A DNA stretch of 64,000 bases from Cyclobacteriaceae bacterium. Its GTDB lineage: Bacteria > Bacteroidota > Bacteroidia > Cytophagales > Cyclobacteriaceae. Below are positions 56,219-64,000 of the stretch, one piece after another. Position numbers and translations under genes: made by a program. The stretch covers positions 91,930-155,929 of the forward strand of contig JAHEGY010000001.1 of assembly GCA_024644875.1 (NCBI GenBank), in the 5' to 3' direction. Every line of letters starts with the position of its first letter. The first letter of the stretch is position 1. The notes under the pieces are model-generated. The model made no database searches and was not told the DNA's origin. It saw only the letters and a program-made list of their open reading frames with translations.

Positions 56219-56405
56219 ATCAGATGAATTTTATATAGGATATCTTAAGGGTATACGTATCTTGCCCAGTTTCTAACTGATGATTTCAAAATTGCAAGTT
56301 ATATGCCAAAGCGGCAAACCTCTGGTAATCAAATAATTGTAAAACTATAGGGGCGGGAAAGAATGTTCATCATCGGTCAAACTGTCCGCTAGAGAACAAA
56401 AAAAC
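56219..56405. other. Leader region of the tandem permease genes
   Basis: Together with the repeat array that follows, this forms a 329-bp gene-free gap. It is AT-rich with a short palindromic TTTGCCGCTTTGGC-like patch near 56300 on the minus strand. No full TAnnTTTG element was found. Confidence 0.4.
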
Positions 56406-56545
56406 CATATTATGTCTCAACAGATTTCAAGACAAATAATTCTGCCATACCTAAAAAGATGTACAGTTTAATGATTTTGTCATATCCAAGTAGATGTACA
56501 GGTCGATGAATTTGTCATAACTAAATATATGAACACGCGAATGAC
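56406..56545. repeat. Degenerate tandem repeat, four 35-bp units
   Basis: Units occupy 56406-56440, 56441-56475, 56476-56510 and 56511-56545, each exactly 35 bp. Units 2 and 3, and 3 and 4, agree at 25 of 35 positions; unit 1 agrees with unit 2 at 19 of 35. The common core is TTTGTCATA..C.AA followed by AGATGTACA and a final AATGA. It starts three bases after the stop codon of the charged secreted protein gene and leads into the permease leader. Confidence 0.75.
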
Positions 56546-56547
56546 AA

Positions 56548-57138
56548 TTAAATGGCTTTTCTTCGGTTAGGAATAGATTCTCTTATCTGGTACCTGATCT
56601 CATCGATTTCGCTTTTGTGTTCTTCGATGAATTTCCTTATTCTTTCATCGAATTCACCATTAAACAAATCCTTCATTCGCTTTTGCAATTCATCCATCTT
56701 TTCTTTATCAAAAGGCATTTCTTCTAAATTTTCTCCGTTGAAATTAAAACCGTGCAGTTTAAACTGATCTTCATCAAAGAACTTCTTAAAATGTTCATCA
56801 AGAAAAAGGGAATCCCTGAACTTCAATTCAAAATCTTTCTGAATATCTCTGAAATTTTTTGTCATTTCGTCATCGAGGTAAAATCCTGACATGAATTCAT
56901 CTCCAAAACCGTCCCATTCTTCATGAAACTGATCTAATTTTTTTTCGAACTTTTTTAAAAACTCATCGCTTAATTCTTCCGCGCCAGACCATTGCCAGGT
57001 ATAGAGGGAATCATATTTTTTCCTGGTCTCTGTTTTAACCTGTGGTTCCTTATTATCAAATTGCTCCTGATCAACATCCTGGCTAAAAACTGAAACGGAA
57101 TACAACAATATGGCACAAATTATACTAAAAAATTTCAT
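56548..57138 (-). CDS. Secreted, highly charged helical protein of unknown function
   Basis: 196 aa from the ATG at 57138, which begins a clear signal peptide (MKFFSIICAILLYSVSVFSQ); upstream in-frame ATGs at 57162 and 57156 would only lengthen it. The mature part is rich in Lys, Asp, Glu and Phe with long helices (DEFLKKFEKKLDQFHEEW; MDELQKRMKDLF; DERIRKFIEEHKSEIDEIR), suggesting a coiled-coil periplasmic protein. No family is recognised. It is transcribed toward the permease pair, across the 35-bp repeat. Confidence 0.75.
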   Translation of the reverse strand: MKFFSIICAILLYSVSVFSQDVDQEQFDNKEPQVKTETRKKYDSLYTWQWSGAEELSDEFLKKFEKKLDQFHEEWDGFGDEFMSGFYLDDEMTKNFRDIQKDFELKFRDSLFLDEHFKKFFDEDQFKLHGFNFNGENLEEMPFDKEKMDELQKRMKDLFNGEFDERIRKFIEEHKSEIDEIRYQIRESIPNRRKAI

Positions 57139-57224
57139 GACCTTAAGAATTAGCATTTGCATCTAATTCAAATAAACGGCAAATAAAATTAAGAGATAAA
57201 TTATTTAACAATTTTTAACCAGAT

Positions 57225-58073
57225 TTAACGCTTACTGTGTTTCACCAGTATCCGCCAGGTCAGTCCTGCATTGATCTTATAATTACTGCTGAAATTTCCC
57301 ATATTAACGGCCAGCCCCAGCCTGTTTGAAGAGTCGATGTAAGCCATGGGAGTTTCCTTATCCACCTCTCCAAAGGTATTTACAAATAGCAGGTCACCTT
57401 TATGAATCAAACCATCAGATTCAAATATTTCAATTTGAAGGATATCCCCTCCCGAAAATTCCAATTCATCACATAAGGACCTTGGAATATTCGTGCAAAC
57501 ATTTCCAAAAGGATATTCTACTTTGATGAGGGATCCTTCAATTGCTTTATATTTTACTGAGGCCTCCTGAATGGGGAGGATAATTATCGAATCCTCCATT
57601 TTGAATCCGATGTCTTTGATATTGACCTGCCCGGTAGCCAGTCTGCCGGCATCATAGGCAAATATGTCACGACCATGGAAAGTATGAAACTTCTCGGATC
57701 CGGGAAGCCTGTTCATTGCTTCGGAAATAACCCGGATATCCTCAAGACCAGGATCTTTACATATCTCCGTTAAGATCCCGTTATCCGGACATAAGATGAT
57801 ATGTCCTGACCTTGTTTTAACAGCCAGGGTTTTTCGTCCCATGCCTACACCCGGATCAACGACTACGACGAATATTGTGCCTTCAGGCCAATAATTTAAA
57901 GTATCAGATAGCGTAAAGGCAGCTTCCAGAATGTTTTGTGGTTCAATATTATGAGATATATCAAAGATCTTTATGTCCGGATCAAGGTTCAGGATCACAC
58001 CCTTCATGGATCCAACAAAATGTCCGCGATCACCAAAATCTGTAATTAGTGCAATTATTTTATTATTATTCAT
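57225..58073 (-). CDS. S-adenosyl-L-methionine hydrolase family protein (DUF62)
   Basis: 282 aa. Same superfamily as SAM-dependent chlorinase/fluorinase, but most bacterial members hydrolyse SAM to adenosine and methionine. Motifs: LITDFG near the N-terminus, VVDPGVG, FHGRDIFAYDAGRLA and, later, NTFGEV. The family's conserved Asp-Arg-His set can be matched to VVDPGVGMGR and the FHGRD. The start at 58073 gives MNNNKIIALITDFG, the usual family N-terminus; an in-frame ATG at 58109 is less likely. It stands alone. Distinction from a true halogenase is not possible by eye. Confidence 0.88.
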   Translation of the reverse strand: MNNNKIIALITDFGDRGHFVGSMKGVILNLDPDIKIFDISHNIEPQNILEAAFTLSDTLNYWPEGTIFVVVVDPGVGMGRKTLAVKTRSGHIILCPDNGILTEICKDPGLEDIRVISEAMNRLPGSEKFHTFHGRDIFAYDAGRLATGQVNIKDIGFKMEDSIIILPIQEASVKYKAIEGSLIKVEYPFGNVCTNIPRSLCDELEFSGGDILQIEIFESDGLIHKGDLLFVNTFGEVDKETPMAYIDSSNRLGLAVNMGNFSSNYKINAGLTWRILVKHSKR

Positions 58074-58245
58074 ATGAGATACAAAAAAAATTGTTTTGCA
58101 ATTACCCATAAATTAAATTTAAAATCAAGCAAACAGGCATTTAGAAAACAGGATTATAACGGGTGGGAAAATTTTATTATATTATACTTAAATCATAGAC
58201 AGGATATTCAAGTAAATAGATTTTTATAATTACAATAATTAATAA

Positions 58246-58542
58246 ATGATCACAAAAACAGTCGAATTTGAAGCCTTGAAAGGAAAGCGCAAAAAAGTTG
58301 TTGCTGCTATTGAGATTTTTACCAGGTCTGTTCATGTTTCTGAACCAGGATGCAGATTATATGTTTCATTACAAGACACAGACAATCCGGACAAATTTGT
58401 TCATGTGATGGCCTTTGAGAATGAAGGTGCCGAGTTAATGCATCAAAACGCCGGATACACTAAGCAATTTGTTCAAATAGTCAATCTGAGCTGTAAAAAA
58501 AACCCGGTATTCAAAACGTATGAATACGTAGGAGGATTATAA
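58246..58542 (+). CDS. Antibiotic-biosynthesis-monooxygenase-fold (ABM) protein
   Basis: 98 aa ferredoxin-like alpha/beta barrel. The start ITKTVEFEALKGKRKKVVAAI and the sequence PGCRLYVSLQDTDNPDKFVHVMAFENE are typical of the YgiN/ABM family, small dimeric proteins, many of them quinol monooxygenases or heme-degrading enzymes. Catalytic residues cannot be assigned. It ends one base before the TauE-like gene, so the two are surely one unit. Confidence 0.85.
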   Translation: MITKTVEFEALKGKRKKVVAAIEIFTRSVHVSEPGCRLYVSLQDTDNPDKFVHVMAFENEGAELMHQNAGYTKQFVQIVNLSCKKNPVFKTYEYVGGL

Positions 58543-58543
58543 A

Positions 58544-59317
58544 ATGGAATACCTGATCATTGGCATTGTCGCCTTTATTGCTTCATTGCTATCTTTTTTT
58601 TCCGGTTTCGGATTGGGTACTTTATTGCTACCTGCCTTTGCCGTTTTCTTTCCCGTGGATATAGCCATCAGTCTAACAGCCGTTGTACATTTTCTAAATA
58701 ATATAGTCAAATTTTTATTGACCGGGAAGAAAGTTAACCGGCAGGTGTATCTCCGTTTTGGTTTATCTGCTATACCTGCAGCTTTTGCCGGTGCCTTCCT
58801 GCTGGTATATCTTACAGGCATCCAAAGAGAAATTACATTGGAATTTATCGGAATACATTTCACTATAATTCCTGTAAATGCTGTTATTGGAGCAGTCATG
58901 ATCATTTTTGCATTGATGGACCTGAATAAAAACTTCAATAAGCTCTCTATCCCTATAAATAAACTATGGCTTGGCGGAATATTGAGTGGATTTTTTGGAG
59001 GATTATCCGGACACCAGGGCGCATTACGAAGTGCCTTCCTAATAAATTTTGGATTGTCCAAGGAGAGTTTTGTAGCCACTGGAATTGCTATTGCCTTAAC
59101 GGTTGACCTTGTCCGGATGGGTGTCTACACTACAAAATACACGCAGTCGGGTATTTCAGATTATACTACCATTTTACTAGTTGCCCTGGTTGCCGCGTTT
59201 TCAGGTGCGATCATCGGAAGGACCCTCTTGAAAAAGATAACCATACAGGTCATCCGGTCACTCGTGGCCATATTACTTATTGTAGTTGGCTTTGGATTGA
59301 TTACCGGCCTGATATAA
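58544..59317 (+). CDS. TauE/SafE-family sulfite or anion exporter
   Basis: 257 aa, inner membrane, about eight helices in two repeats. Family signatures are FFSGFGLGTLLLP near the N-terminus and the second-half repeat SGFFGGLSGHQGALRSAF. TauE/SafE proteins export sulfite, sulfoacetate or other organic anions. It is co-transcribed with the ABM gene one base upstream. A link to sulfite released in sulfur metabolism is only a guess; sulfatases here release sulfate, not sulfite. Confidence 0.9.
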   Translation: MEYLIIGIVAFIASLLSFFSGFGLGTLLLPAFAVFFPVDIAISLTAVVHFLNNIVKFLLTGKKVNRQVYLRFGLSAIPAAFAGAFLLVYLTGIQREITLEFIGIHFTIIPVNAVIGAVMIIFALMDLNKNFNKLSIPINKLWLGGILSGFFGGLSGHQGALRSAFLINFGLSKESFVATGIAIALTVDLVRMGVYTTKYTQSGISDYTTILLVALVAAFSGAIIGRTLLKKITIQVIRSLVAILLIVVGFGLITGLI

Positions 59318-59402
59318 AGTGCTTTTCAATTCCCTTTCGGGATGGAAATATCTATATATTTAGTTCAATTATTTAAAATCAAAAATTACTTTTAACACCT
59401 CA

Positions 59403-59879
59403 ATGGATATTGTATTAATTATCATTGGCATAATTTTGCTTTTAATAGGATTCGTGGGATGTATTATCCCCGGGATCCCTGGTCCACCCATTGCATATAT
59501 TGGATTACTTATCCAGGTATTCAAAACCCAGAATCCATTTACAGCGAAATTTCTGATCATCTGGGCATTGATTATGATTGCAGTATCTGCGCTTGACTAT
59601 ATTGTTCCGGTAATAGGAACAAAGAAATTCGGAGGTTCCAAACGAGGAGTCTGGGGCAGTATTATCGGTTTATTTGCAGGAATATTTTTCTTTCCACCTA
59701 TCGGTCTGATAATCGGCCCTTTTCTGGGTGCTTTTATTGCTGAACTTACAGGAGGCAAAGAAACACAATCTGCTTTGAAAGCCGGATTTGGTTCGTTTAT
59801 AGGCTTTATCACAGGTGTGGCTTTGAAGCTTGTTGTAACCGGACTTATGGCTTACTATTTCTTTGGATCCTTTATTTAA
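59403..59879 (+). CDS. DUF456 membrane protein
   Basis: 158 aa, three to four helices with glycine-rich segments: IIIGIILLLIGFVGCIIPGIPGPPIAYIG at the N-terminus, VIGTKKFGGSKRGVWGSIIGLFAG in the middle and FGSFIGFITGVALKLVV at the end. The PGIPGPP motif and glycine zipper are typical of DUF456. Inner membrane; function unknown. It is 85 nt downstream of the TauE gene and might belong to that unit. Confidence 0.9.
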   Translation: MDIVLIIIGIILLLIGFVGCIIPGIPGPPIAYIGLLIQVFKTQNPFTAKFLIIWALIMIAVSALDYIVPVIGTKKFGGSKRGVWGSIIGLFAGIFFFPPIGLIIGPFLGAFIAELTGGKETQSALKAGFGSFIGFITGVALKLVVTGLMAYYFFGSFI

Positions 59880-60075
59880 TTTGATTCAACCATAAACTCA
59901 AGCATTAAACGTCCATAGTACATTTTGATATCATACACCCCTATTATTACATTTTAATACCTGTAAGTAACCTTAAAGGTCTGTTTTATCACAAATAGCC
60001 CCCTTTTATACCTATCTAAGAGAAGATAATGTTTTTTTCATTCAGGCTGAATACTTTCGATAAGTTGTCAGCCGT

Positions 60076-61347
60076 ATGTATCGATATCTAATTATTATAT
60101 TACTTCTACTTTCACTGGGAACAATTGCCGGAGTGAAGAAGGATCCATTCCCAGGTTCTCATCAAGTACGAATTGACTCAATTTCTGTAATAAAAAACTG
60201 GAGAACAAAGGATGCCATTATTCTCAGTGAGCTTGATTTCAAACCCGGAGACCGGGTATCAAATGGAGTTATAGATTCCTGCATAATCAAAATATACAAT
60301 ATTGGAAACTTCGCCCGGGTTGAATATGATATCGATACACTCGAGAATGATCAGCATGTTTTGACCATTACAGCAAAAGACGCATTTACGCTTGTCCCAA
60401 TCCTCTCATTTTCAGGGAACAGGAACGACTGGCAACTTGGCATGGGATTCTCAGACCATAATTTTCTTGGACGTAATATTAGACTTAACATTGAAGGAAC
60501 GATTGGAACCAGGGATAAGAACTTCCGATTGAGATTTAACATTCCACGACAATTGATGTATAAGAATATGTCAGTTGGAGCCGGAGTATTATTTGGAAAC
60601 AGTCGTGATTATATTATAGAAGATGGAGAAAAAATAGCAGGTGTGGGTTACACCCGAAAAGAAGTATTTGGAAGCATATCAAATCCTTGGCATGAGGACT
60701 TCAAGTACCAGTTCTCCCCAGATTTTGGATGGAAACTTTTTCAGCATAAAACCGATTCAACATTAATCAATACCGATGTGCCCAATGCTGGTAATTACAC
60801 AATTAATTATTTGAGCTTGTCGACGAGTGAATCCATTGGTTATATTCAACGCATCAAGCACCAGGAAAAAGGGTATTCAGTTCATATGGGGGTCGGAGTC
60901 GGTATTGGATTGGACGCGAACAGCCCACACTATTTCAGTATTGGTGGTGGTGCATCATATCATAAATTGTTCAATCCGGTTGTTCAATGGAGTACTTCTT
61001 TCAATACCTCTTATACAACTTCTGATATTCCATCCCTGATTCATTATCTGGGAGGAGGACAAGTAAAGGGGATAATCACTGGAGAGATTTATGGCAAAGC
61101 CATTTATTATGGCAGTACAGGTATTTATCTTACCTATTTAAACCGGGATTGGTTTGCAATAGAGCAATCAATTTATGTAAATGTTGGTAATGGCAGTATG
61201 GTTTATAGTGATCTTTTTAAAACCAGGCCTCTTGCCTCAGTTGGGACTGGATTTAAAGCCTGGCTTCCAATGATCCCCTGGCTTGCTGTGAGTGTATACT
61301 TTACGTACTCTAAGAATAAGTCCAACTGGTTTCAGCTTCAGTTTTAA
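60076..61347 (+). CDS. Omp85-like outer-membrane protein with a single POTRA domain
   Basis: 423 aa with a signal peptide (about 1-19). Residues about 30-95 form one POTRA-type domain (DFKPGDRVSNGVIDSCIIKIYNIGNFARVEYDI), followed by a beta-barrel region of repeated GLG- and aromatic-rich strands (GMGFSDHNFLGRNIRLNIEG, FNIPRQLMYKNMSVGAG), ending with the aromatic residue of WFQLQF. It resembles the short BamA/TamA-type proteins of Bacteroidota. At 423 aa it is about half the length of BamA and has one instead of five POTRA domains, so it is not the main BAM protein. The gene appears to be alone. Confidence 0.85.
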   Translation: MYRYLIIILLLLSLGTIAGVKKDPFPGSHQVRIDSISVIKNWRTKDAIILSELDFKPGDRVSNGVIDSCIIKIYNIGNFARVEYDIDTLENDQHVLTITAKDAFTLVPILSFSGNRNDWQLGMGFSDHNFLGRNIRLNIEGTIGTRDKNFRLRFNIPRQLMYKNMSVGAGVLFGNSRDYIIEDGEKIAGVGYTRKEVFGSISNPWHEDFKYQFSPDFGWKLFQHKTDSTLINTDVPNAGNYTINYLSLSTSESIGYIQRIKHQEKGYSVHMGVGVGIGLDANSPHYFSIGGGASYHKLFNPVVQWSTSFNTSYTTSDIPSLIHYLGGGQVKGIITGEIYGKAIYYGSTGIYLTYLNRDWFAIEQSIYVNVGNGSMVYSDLFKTRPLASVGTGFKAWLPMIPWLAVSVYFTYSKNKSNWFQLQF

Positions 61348-61640
61348 AGGAAAAAGCACCAGGATTCATCTACGGAAATAATCTATTATATAAAGCCTCG
61401 ATGAATATAGAGGAATCAGGATCGGGAGGATACCGGTCAACACTAAGTTGTTCTGCAGAAAGATCCTCCAGTAAATAAATGATTTACAAAAAAAGCCATC
61501 CCGGAAGATGGAAATTGTATCATGAACCCCTTAACTTAGAGCCTCCATACAAGATAAATACCAGGGCACTCAGATACGGGTATAAAATGAGCGACGAAAA
61601 CCTGATCAACATAACTGAACAAAATAAAACCAAAAATAAT

Positions 61641-62600
61641 ATGAATCGAAGGCATTTTTTAGAGACCTCAGCGCTTACTATAGCGGGCCTATCAGTACTG
61701 AACCGTAAATCACTGGCTTTAGGACTTTCCGATGATTACGATATCGGCATACAGTTATATAGTATGGCAAAGGCCCTGTCAGATGATTTTCCTGGCACCC
61801 TTAAGACCTTGGCCGATGCTGGATACAACAATCTTGAATTTGCAGGCCCTTATTATTTCAGTCCTGAAGAAGAAATTAAAAATAACATTTTAATCCAGCA
61901 AATGGGACTCAAAGGATATGGTTACTACAATCATAAGCCTGAAGAACTTCGAAAGATGTTAGACGACCTTGGACTGACTTCATATTCAGCACATGTCTCA
62001 ACCCAATCCATGCAACATAATATTGATGAGGTACTTAATGCTGCAGTAACTATCGGACATAAATACCTGATATGTCCCATGACATTAGGGCCTGACATTG
62101 ATACCTATAAATCTGCGGCTGACTTATTTAACAAAATTGGCGAATCCTGTAGAAAAGCAGGCGTCCAGTTTGGTTATCATAATCATAGCCAGGAATTTCA
62201 CGATTTCAATGGTGAAAGGCCCATTGATATTTTATTGGAAAGGACAGATCCGGACTTAGTGATATTTGAACTCGACCTATTCTGGACCACTGTGGCTGGA
62301 GTGGACCCTGTGAGGTTTATCAAAAAACATTCAGATAGGATAAAACTGGTTCATATCAAAGATATGGCAAAAAAAATGGAGCAACCTTCTACGGACTGGA
62401 AGGTATTTACAGATATGAGTATCGGGCGGGAGATATTAACGAATCAGACGATTATTGGTGAAGGTATAATTGATTTTAAAAAGATTCTAAATACTTCGCA
62501 AAAACAAGGTATTAAGCACTTTATTATAGAAAGTGATTTTCCACCAGATCCTGTCAGTTTCGCTGAGAAGAGTATAACGAACCTGCAATCCCTTATTTGA
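61641..62600 (+). CDS. Exported sugar phosphate isomerase/epimerase-like TIM-barrel protein
   Basis: 319 aa from the ATG at 61641, chosen because it places NRRHFLETSALTIAGLSV, a twin-arginine signal, at the very N-terminus; an in-frame ATG at 61479 would add 54 residues of unrelated sequence. Barrel motifs: GYHNHSQEF (metal-site His), FELDLFWT, KLVHIKDMA and FIIESDFPP (last Glu). It is a paralogue of the protein at 21847-22683, longer in the middle. Substrate unknown; probably periplasmic. Confidence 0.88.
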   Translation: MNRRHFLETSALTIAGLSVLNRKSLALGLSDDYDIGIQLYSMAKALSDDFPGTLKTLADAGYNNLEFAGPYYFSPEEEIKNNILIQQMGLKGYGYYNHKPEELRKMLDDLGLTSYSAHVSTQSMQHNIDEVLNAAVTIGHKYLICPMTLGPDIDTYKSAADLFNKIGESCRKAGVQFGYHNHSQEFHDFNGERPIDILLERTDPDLVIFELDLFWTTVAGVDPVRFIKKHSDRIKLVHIKDMAKKMEQPSTDWKVFTDMSIGREILTNQTIIGEGIIDFKKILNTSQKQGIKHFIIESDFPPDPVSFAEKSITNLQSLI

Positions 62601-62656
62601 TCATAGAACCTGTGGCATCTCAGTTTATCTGGCAAAATATCGGTCTTAGGAACAAA

Positions 62657-63301
62657 TCATTGCCTGTAATACTTTTCAATACTCTTACTCACCTTTATCT
62701 GCTCCTTTAGAAGTGGATCAGGTATGGGGAAATCAGCAGTCATTTTCAATGGCACTACCCCGGCCCAAACATCAAGGTCGTAATCCGGCTTATCATCAAC
62801 AGGTGGACCGGTCCGCACTTTCGCGGAAGCCTCATGAATAGGAATGGATAGGACCGTGGTGGCTTTCAATTCCTTTTCATTTGGCAAGCGCACTTCCTCC
62901 CAGCGTCCTGCAATTATTTGATCAGAAACGGCCTTTAATGCTTTAAACTTTTCCTCAGGATCAGTTACCAGTTGGGCTACCCCGAAAAGGACCACAGAAC
63001 GGTAATTCATGGAATGATGAAATGCTGAACGGGCAAGCACGAGGCCATCTACGAGGGTTACCGAAAGGGAGATCTCAATACCTTCCTGTAAGGATTTTAA
63101 TAACCGGCTCGTCGTGGCACCATGTATATATAATCTGTCACCATAACGGCCGTACAAGGTAGGAATAACCACAGGATAGTCCTCATGGATAAATCCGATA
63201 TGACATAGGAAATGAGCATCTAAAATGGAATAAATTGATTCAATATCATATTGTCCTCTTACAGGGATACGTTTTACTTTCGTTCTGTTGGTTTTCTGCA
63301 T
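62657..63301 (-). CDS. Pyridoxamine 5'-phosphate oxidase-fold flavoprotein
   Basis: 214 aa. The split-barrel FMN-binding fold is seen in CHIGFIHEDYPVVIPTLYGRYGDRLYIHGAT, then LLKSLQEGIEISLSV and SMNYRSVVLFGVAQLV. These are the NimA/flavin-nucleotide-binding signatures. Members reduce or bind small ligands with FMN; a nitroimidazole-type reductase is one possibility, but the substrate cannot be named. It begins three bases after the upstream membrane-protein gene ends, so they are one unit. Confidence 0.9.
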   Translation of the reverse strand: MQKTNRTKVKRIPVRGQYDIESIYSILDAHFLCHIGFIHEDYPVVIPTLYGRYGDRLYIHGATTSRLLKSLQEGIEISLSVTLVDGLVLARSAFHHSMNYRSVVLFGVAQLVTDPEEKFKALKAVSDQIIAGRWEEVRLPNEKELKATTVLSIPIHEASAKVRTGPPVDDKPDYDLDVWAGVVPLKMTADFPIPDPLLKEQIKVSKSIEKYYRQ

Positions 63302-63303
63302 GC

Positions 63304-64000
63304 TTACTGCTTTATCTTTTCATAGACATTCTCAAAGGTATAATATCCCCGGATATATAAATAAACCGATGCGGCACAAAATACAAGGCACAGCAAGATA
63401 GATGGAAAATCAAAGAGTAGGATCAATACCAGGATAATGCTTCCCCAGAATAATCTTATTATGTATTTCTGTAGATCGCAATTAAAATATAAGGGATAGG
63501 TAAAAAGAAAAAGCAAAATCATCAATCCATTTATAACGAGGATAGTCAGGTTACCTAAAGAGATTATAATAGAAAAATTTCTGTACATAATCACCATTTC
63601 AGGCAGACTCAAAATGAAGAGTATTATGAAAATCTGAAATAATGCAACGCCCAACTTCGTGGGTAAATTTCTAAAAATGGCCAGGTCGCCATTCAGAAAC
63701 TTAAATAATTCATATGATATAAAAGCATTGGATATAAAAATGATCGGGATTACGACCGAAGAAAACCTGTTGTAATTATCTACAGTTTGGATCAGAAGCA
63801 CGCATATTAACAAAAGGCCAATTGAAAGTAATTTACTCAACAGAAAACTTAAAAATCTCGCCGAAAAAAAATAACGCAGGGAAAACACGATCAGTGAAAA
63901 TTTTAAATTTCGTGGCAGGTTCAACTGGATCAGTTGATGGTACTTTTTTTCTGTAGGACTAATGATATACCTGTTTAGCAAGAGCGAATAAGCGAATATT
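63304..64000 (-). CDS. Membrane protein, N-terminus cut by window edge
   Basis: The frame is open to the right edge, so the 5' end is missing; the apparent start at 63981 is a TTG and not a true start. The visible part has about seven hydrophobic helices and a short Tyr-rich cytoplasmic tail (YYTFENVYEKIKQ). No recognisable motif. It is immediately upstream of the PNPOx-fold gene, same strand. I do not recognise the family. Confidence 0.75.
   Translation of the reverse strand, partial: IFAYSLLLNRYIISPTEKKYHQLIQLNLPRNLKFSLIVFSLRYFFSARFLSFLLSKLLSIGLLLICVLLIQTVDNYNRFSSVVIPIIFISNAFISYELFKFLNGDLAIFRNLPTKLGVALFQIFIILFILSLPEMVIMYRNFSIIISLGNLTILVINGLMILLFLFTYPLYFNCDLQKYIIRLFWGSIILVLILLFDFPSILLCLVFCAASVYLYIRGYYTFENVYEKIKQ

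Noticed and set aside
58537..59079. 180-codon minus-strand frame opposite the TauE gene
   Set aside because: It lies antisense to a well-supported membrane protein and has a basic, low-complexity composition typical of shadow frames.

Overview
The window reads as a chromosomal segment of a member of the Bacteroidota. The evidence is two proteins with type IX secretion C-terminal sorting domains, an ECF sigma factor/FecR pair, three approximately 800-residue FtsX/MacB-type permeases of the kind common in this phylum, a TonB-plug/carboxypeptidase-regulatory-domain protein, and several promoter candidates of the Bacteroidota form TAnnTTTG. The sequence is moderately AT-rich, and I saw no phage, insertion sequence, CRISPR array or rRNA. 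Genus cannot be told from what is here; two sulfatases and a GH172 enzyme suggest a user of sulfated or plant/algal glycans.

Layout. 1-5.7 kb: the end of a sensor histidine kinase, pgk and the tRNA-modification gene for threonylcarbamoyl-AMP synthase (minus strand), then a small membrane protein, rmuC and an SRPBCC protein (plus). 5.9-13.1 kb: an FtsX-type permease, a membrane protein and a catabolic-looking set (sulfatase, GH172 enzyme, short-chain dehydrogenase, cupin) with a degenerate 28-bp tandem repeat between the first two. 13.3-20 kb: a 1232-residue barrel-less TonB-plug protein, a small outer-membrane protein with a DUF4136 lipoprotein, and pckA. 20.5-25.7 kb: an unknown polytopic membrane protein, a Tat-signalled TIM-barrel protein with a PD40 protein, a LytTR response regulator whose end is frameshifted, and plsC. 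25.8-33.6 kb: an octaheme cytochrome with HEAT and TPR repeats, a nucleotidyltransferase, a sodium/solute symporter, a second sulfatase and a radical-SAM activase.

33.7-45.2 kb: fabH, a minus-strand run of M43 protease - ddl - PASTA protein - sorting-domain protein, the nifU-like/mrp pair, a secreted unknown and dnaG. 45.2-50.4 kb: tnaA with a striking leader, a small membrane protein, fecR and its sigma factor, and a voltage-gated potassium channel. 50.4-51.3 kb: a 0.9-kb gene-poor stretch holding what I consider the most unusual element, a class-II tRNA-like RNA with an aspartate-type anticodon loop and a very long variable arm. 51.3-57.2 kb: two tandem FtsX-type permeases, a 35-bp degenerate repeat and a charged secreted protein. 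57.2-64 kb: SAM hydrolase family protein, an ABM-fold protein with a TauE-like exporter, a DUF456 protein, an Omp85-like protein, a second Tat-signalled TIM-barrel protein, a PNPOx-fold protein and a truncated membrane protein.

How it fits together: core metabolism (pgk, pckA, fabH, plsC, ddl), iron-sulfur assembly (mrp/nifU-like), replication (dnaG) and envelope functions are mixed with accessory glycan-degradation genes. Adjacent genes on the same strand with gaps under about 25 bp (cupin-SDR, OMP-DUF4136, TIM barrel-PD40, mrp-nifU, M43-ddl, PASTA-T9SS, ABM-TauE, PNPOx-membrane protein) are probable operons. All functional statements rest on motif recognition by eye; no database search was run.
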